From Gp13-AA77 sp035578005 (GTDB lineage: Bacteria > Acidobacteriota > Terriglobia > UBA7540): a stretch of 12,913 nucleotides of DNA. Location: assembly GCA_035578005.1 (NCBI GenBank), contig DATJYK010000449.1, positions 1 to 12,913 of the forward strand. Direction: 5' to 3'. Position 1 is the stretch's first letter, and every line of letters starts with the position of its first letter. Below the pieces are notes generated by a model. The model had not been told where the DNA came from, ran no database searches, and worked only from the letters and a program-made list of their open reading frames with translations. Position numbers and translations under genes: made by a program. Of this stretch, positions 12,832 to 12,913 are shown one piece after another.

Positions 12832-12906
12832 GGATTCGTTTCTTGGGTTCGTTTTCTGATTTTGCACCCTTCTTCCCCCGAAACTTAGGTTCGTTTGGGT
12901 TCGTTT
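12832..12906. repeat. GGTTCGTTT direct-repeat cluster
   Basis: The 9-mer GGTTCGTTT occurs exactly at 12846-12854, 12888-12896 and 12898-12906, with a one-mismatch copy (GATTCGTTT) at 12833-12841. Spacing is irregular, so it is neither a CRISPR array nor a simple microsatellite. It runs to the window edge and may continue. Confidence 0.7.
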
Positions 12907-12913
12907 TTGAACG

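Larger units (their letters stand above)
12531..12913. other. Repeat-rich intergenic region upstream of the minus-strand operon
   Basis: No gene is visible. Besides the two repeat families listed separately, there is an 8-bp inverted repeat TGACTCTC/GAGAGTCA (12668-12675/12710-12717) and a tight hairpin GAGGTC-TTC-GACCTC (12778-12792). A weak minus-strand promoter is possible: TTGACC (12681-12676), 17-bp spacer, TGTTAC (12658-12653). It could drive the GNAT gene, but the -10 match is poor. Confidence 0.5.

Noticed and set aside
12832..12906. Possible CRISPR-like array
   Set aside because: Repeat unit is only 9 bp and spacers are irregular (1-33 bp); no cas genes.

Overview
The window looks like a piece of an Acidobacteriota-type genome (inference). 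Supporting signs are GC-rich coding DNA from about 2.5 kb onward, an acidobacterial-looking MnmA and small secreted protein, a DUF5996 gene, and intergenic repeats. Those repeats include a GC-rich perfect inverted repeat (GGGAGCGCGGGCGTCTCGCC type) and AGGTGYCAGGTG and GGTTCGTTT repeats of the kind that litter such genomes. No rRNA or marker gene is present, so the phylum call is moderate.

Layout. (1) 1-2250 is an accessory segment: the 3' end of an HTH protein, a strong hairpin, a compact tRNA-like gene with anticodon GAC, then an IS1-like DDE transposase whose promoter contains a perfect 22-bp palindrome. A small helical ORF and a rho-independent terminator follow. (2) 2465-5072 is a sulfur-relay pair on the + strand: a cysteine desulfurase (IscS/NifS type) and MnmA, the tRNA 2-thiouridylase it would feed. 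They are separated by a 27-bp-armed inverted repeat, and a sigma70-like promoter lies in front. (3) 5073-6601 holds a small secreted protein gene with a structured 5' leader. It is followed by two tandem copies of a ~150-bp structured unit whose hairpin loops are identical and carry CCTCCTCC (anti-Shine-Dalgarno). The same loop sequence is perfectly complementary over 11 nt to the leader of the upstream gene. (4) 6602-7309 encodes a rhomboid intramembrane protease. (5) 7366-12530 is a minus-strand run of six tightly packed genes, in transcription order: GNAT acyltransferase, OSBS/N-succinylamino-acid racemase-type enolase-superfamily enzyme, EamA exporter, UBP-type zinc finger protein, DUF5996 protein, and isocitrate/isopropylmalate-type dehydrogenase. 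Four of the five junctions overlap. (6) 12531-12913 is intergenic and repeat-rich.

How the parts fit. The desulfurase and MnmA together give the 2-thio modification of wobble uridine in tRNA. The GNAT + racemase pair resembles the N-succinylamino-acid route for converting D- to L-amino acids described in Geobacillus, but no desuccinylase is visible. The most novel-looking element is the leader/secreted-protein/tandem-hairpin locus. It resembles in design the alphaproteobacterial CcsR/'cuckoo' sRNAs, which also present CCUCC-rich loops in tandem behind a small protein gene. Whether these hairpins are expressed sRNAs or only intergenic repeats cannot be decided from sequence alone.
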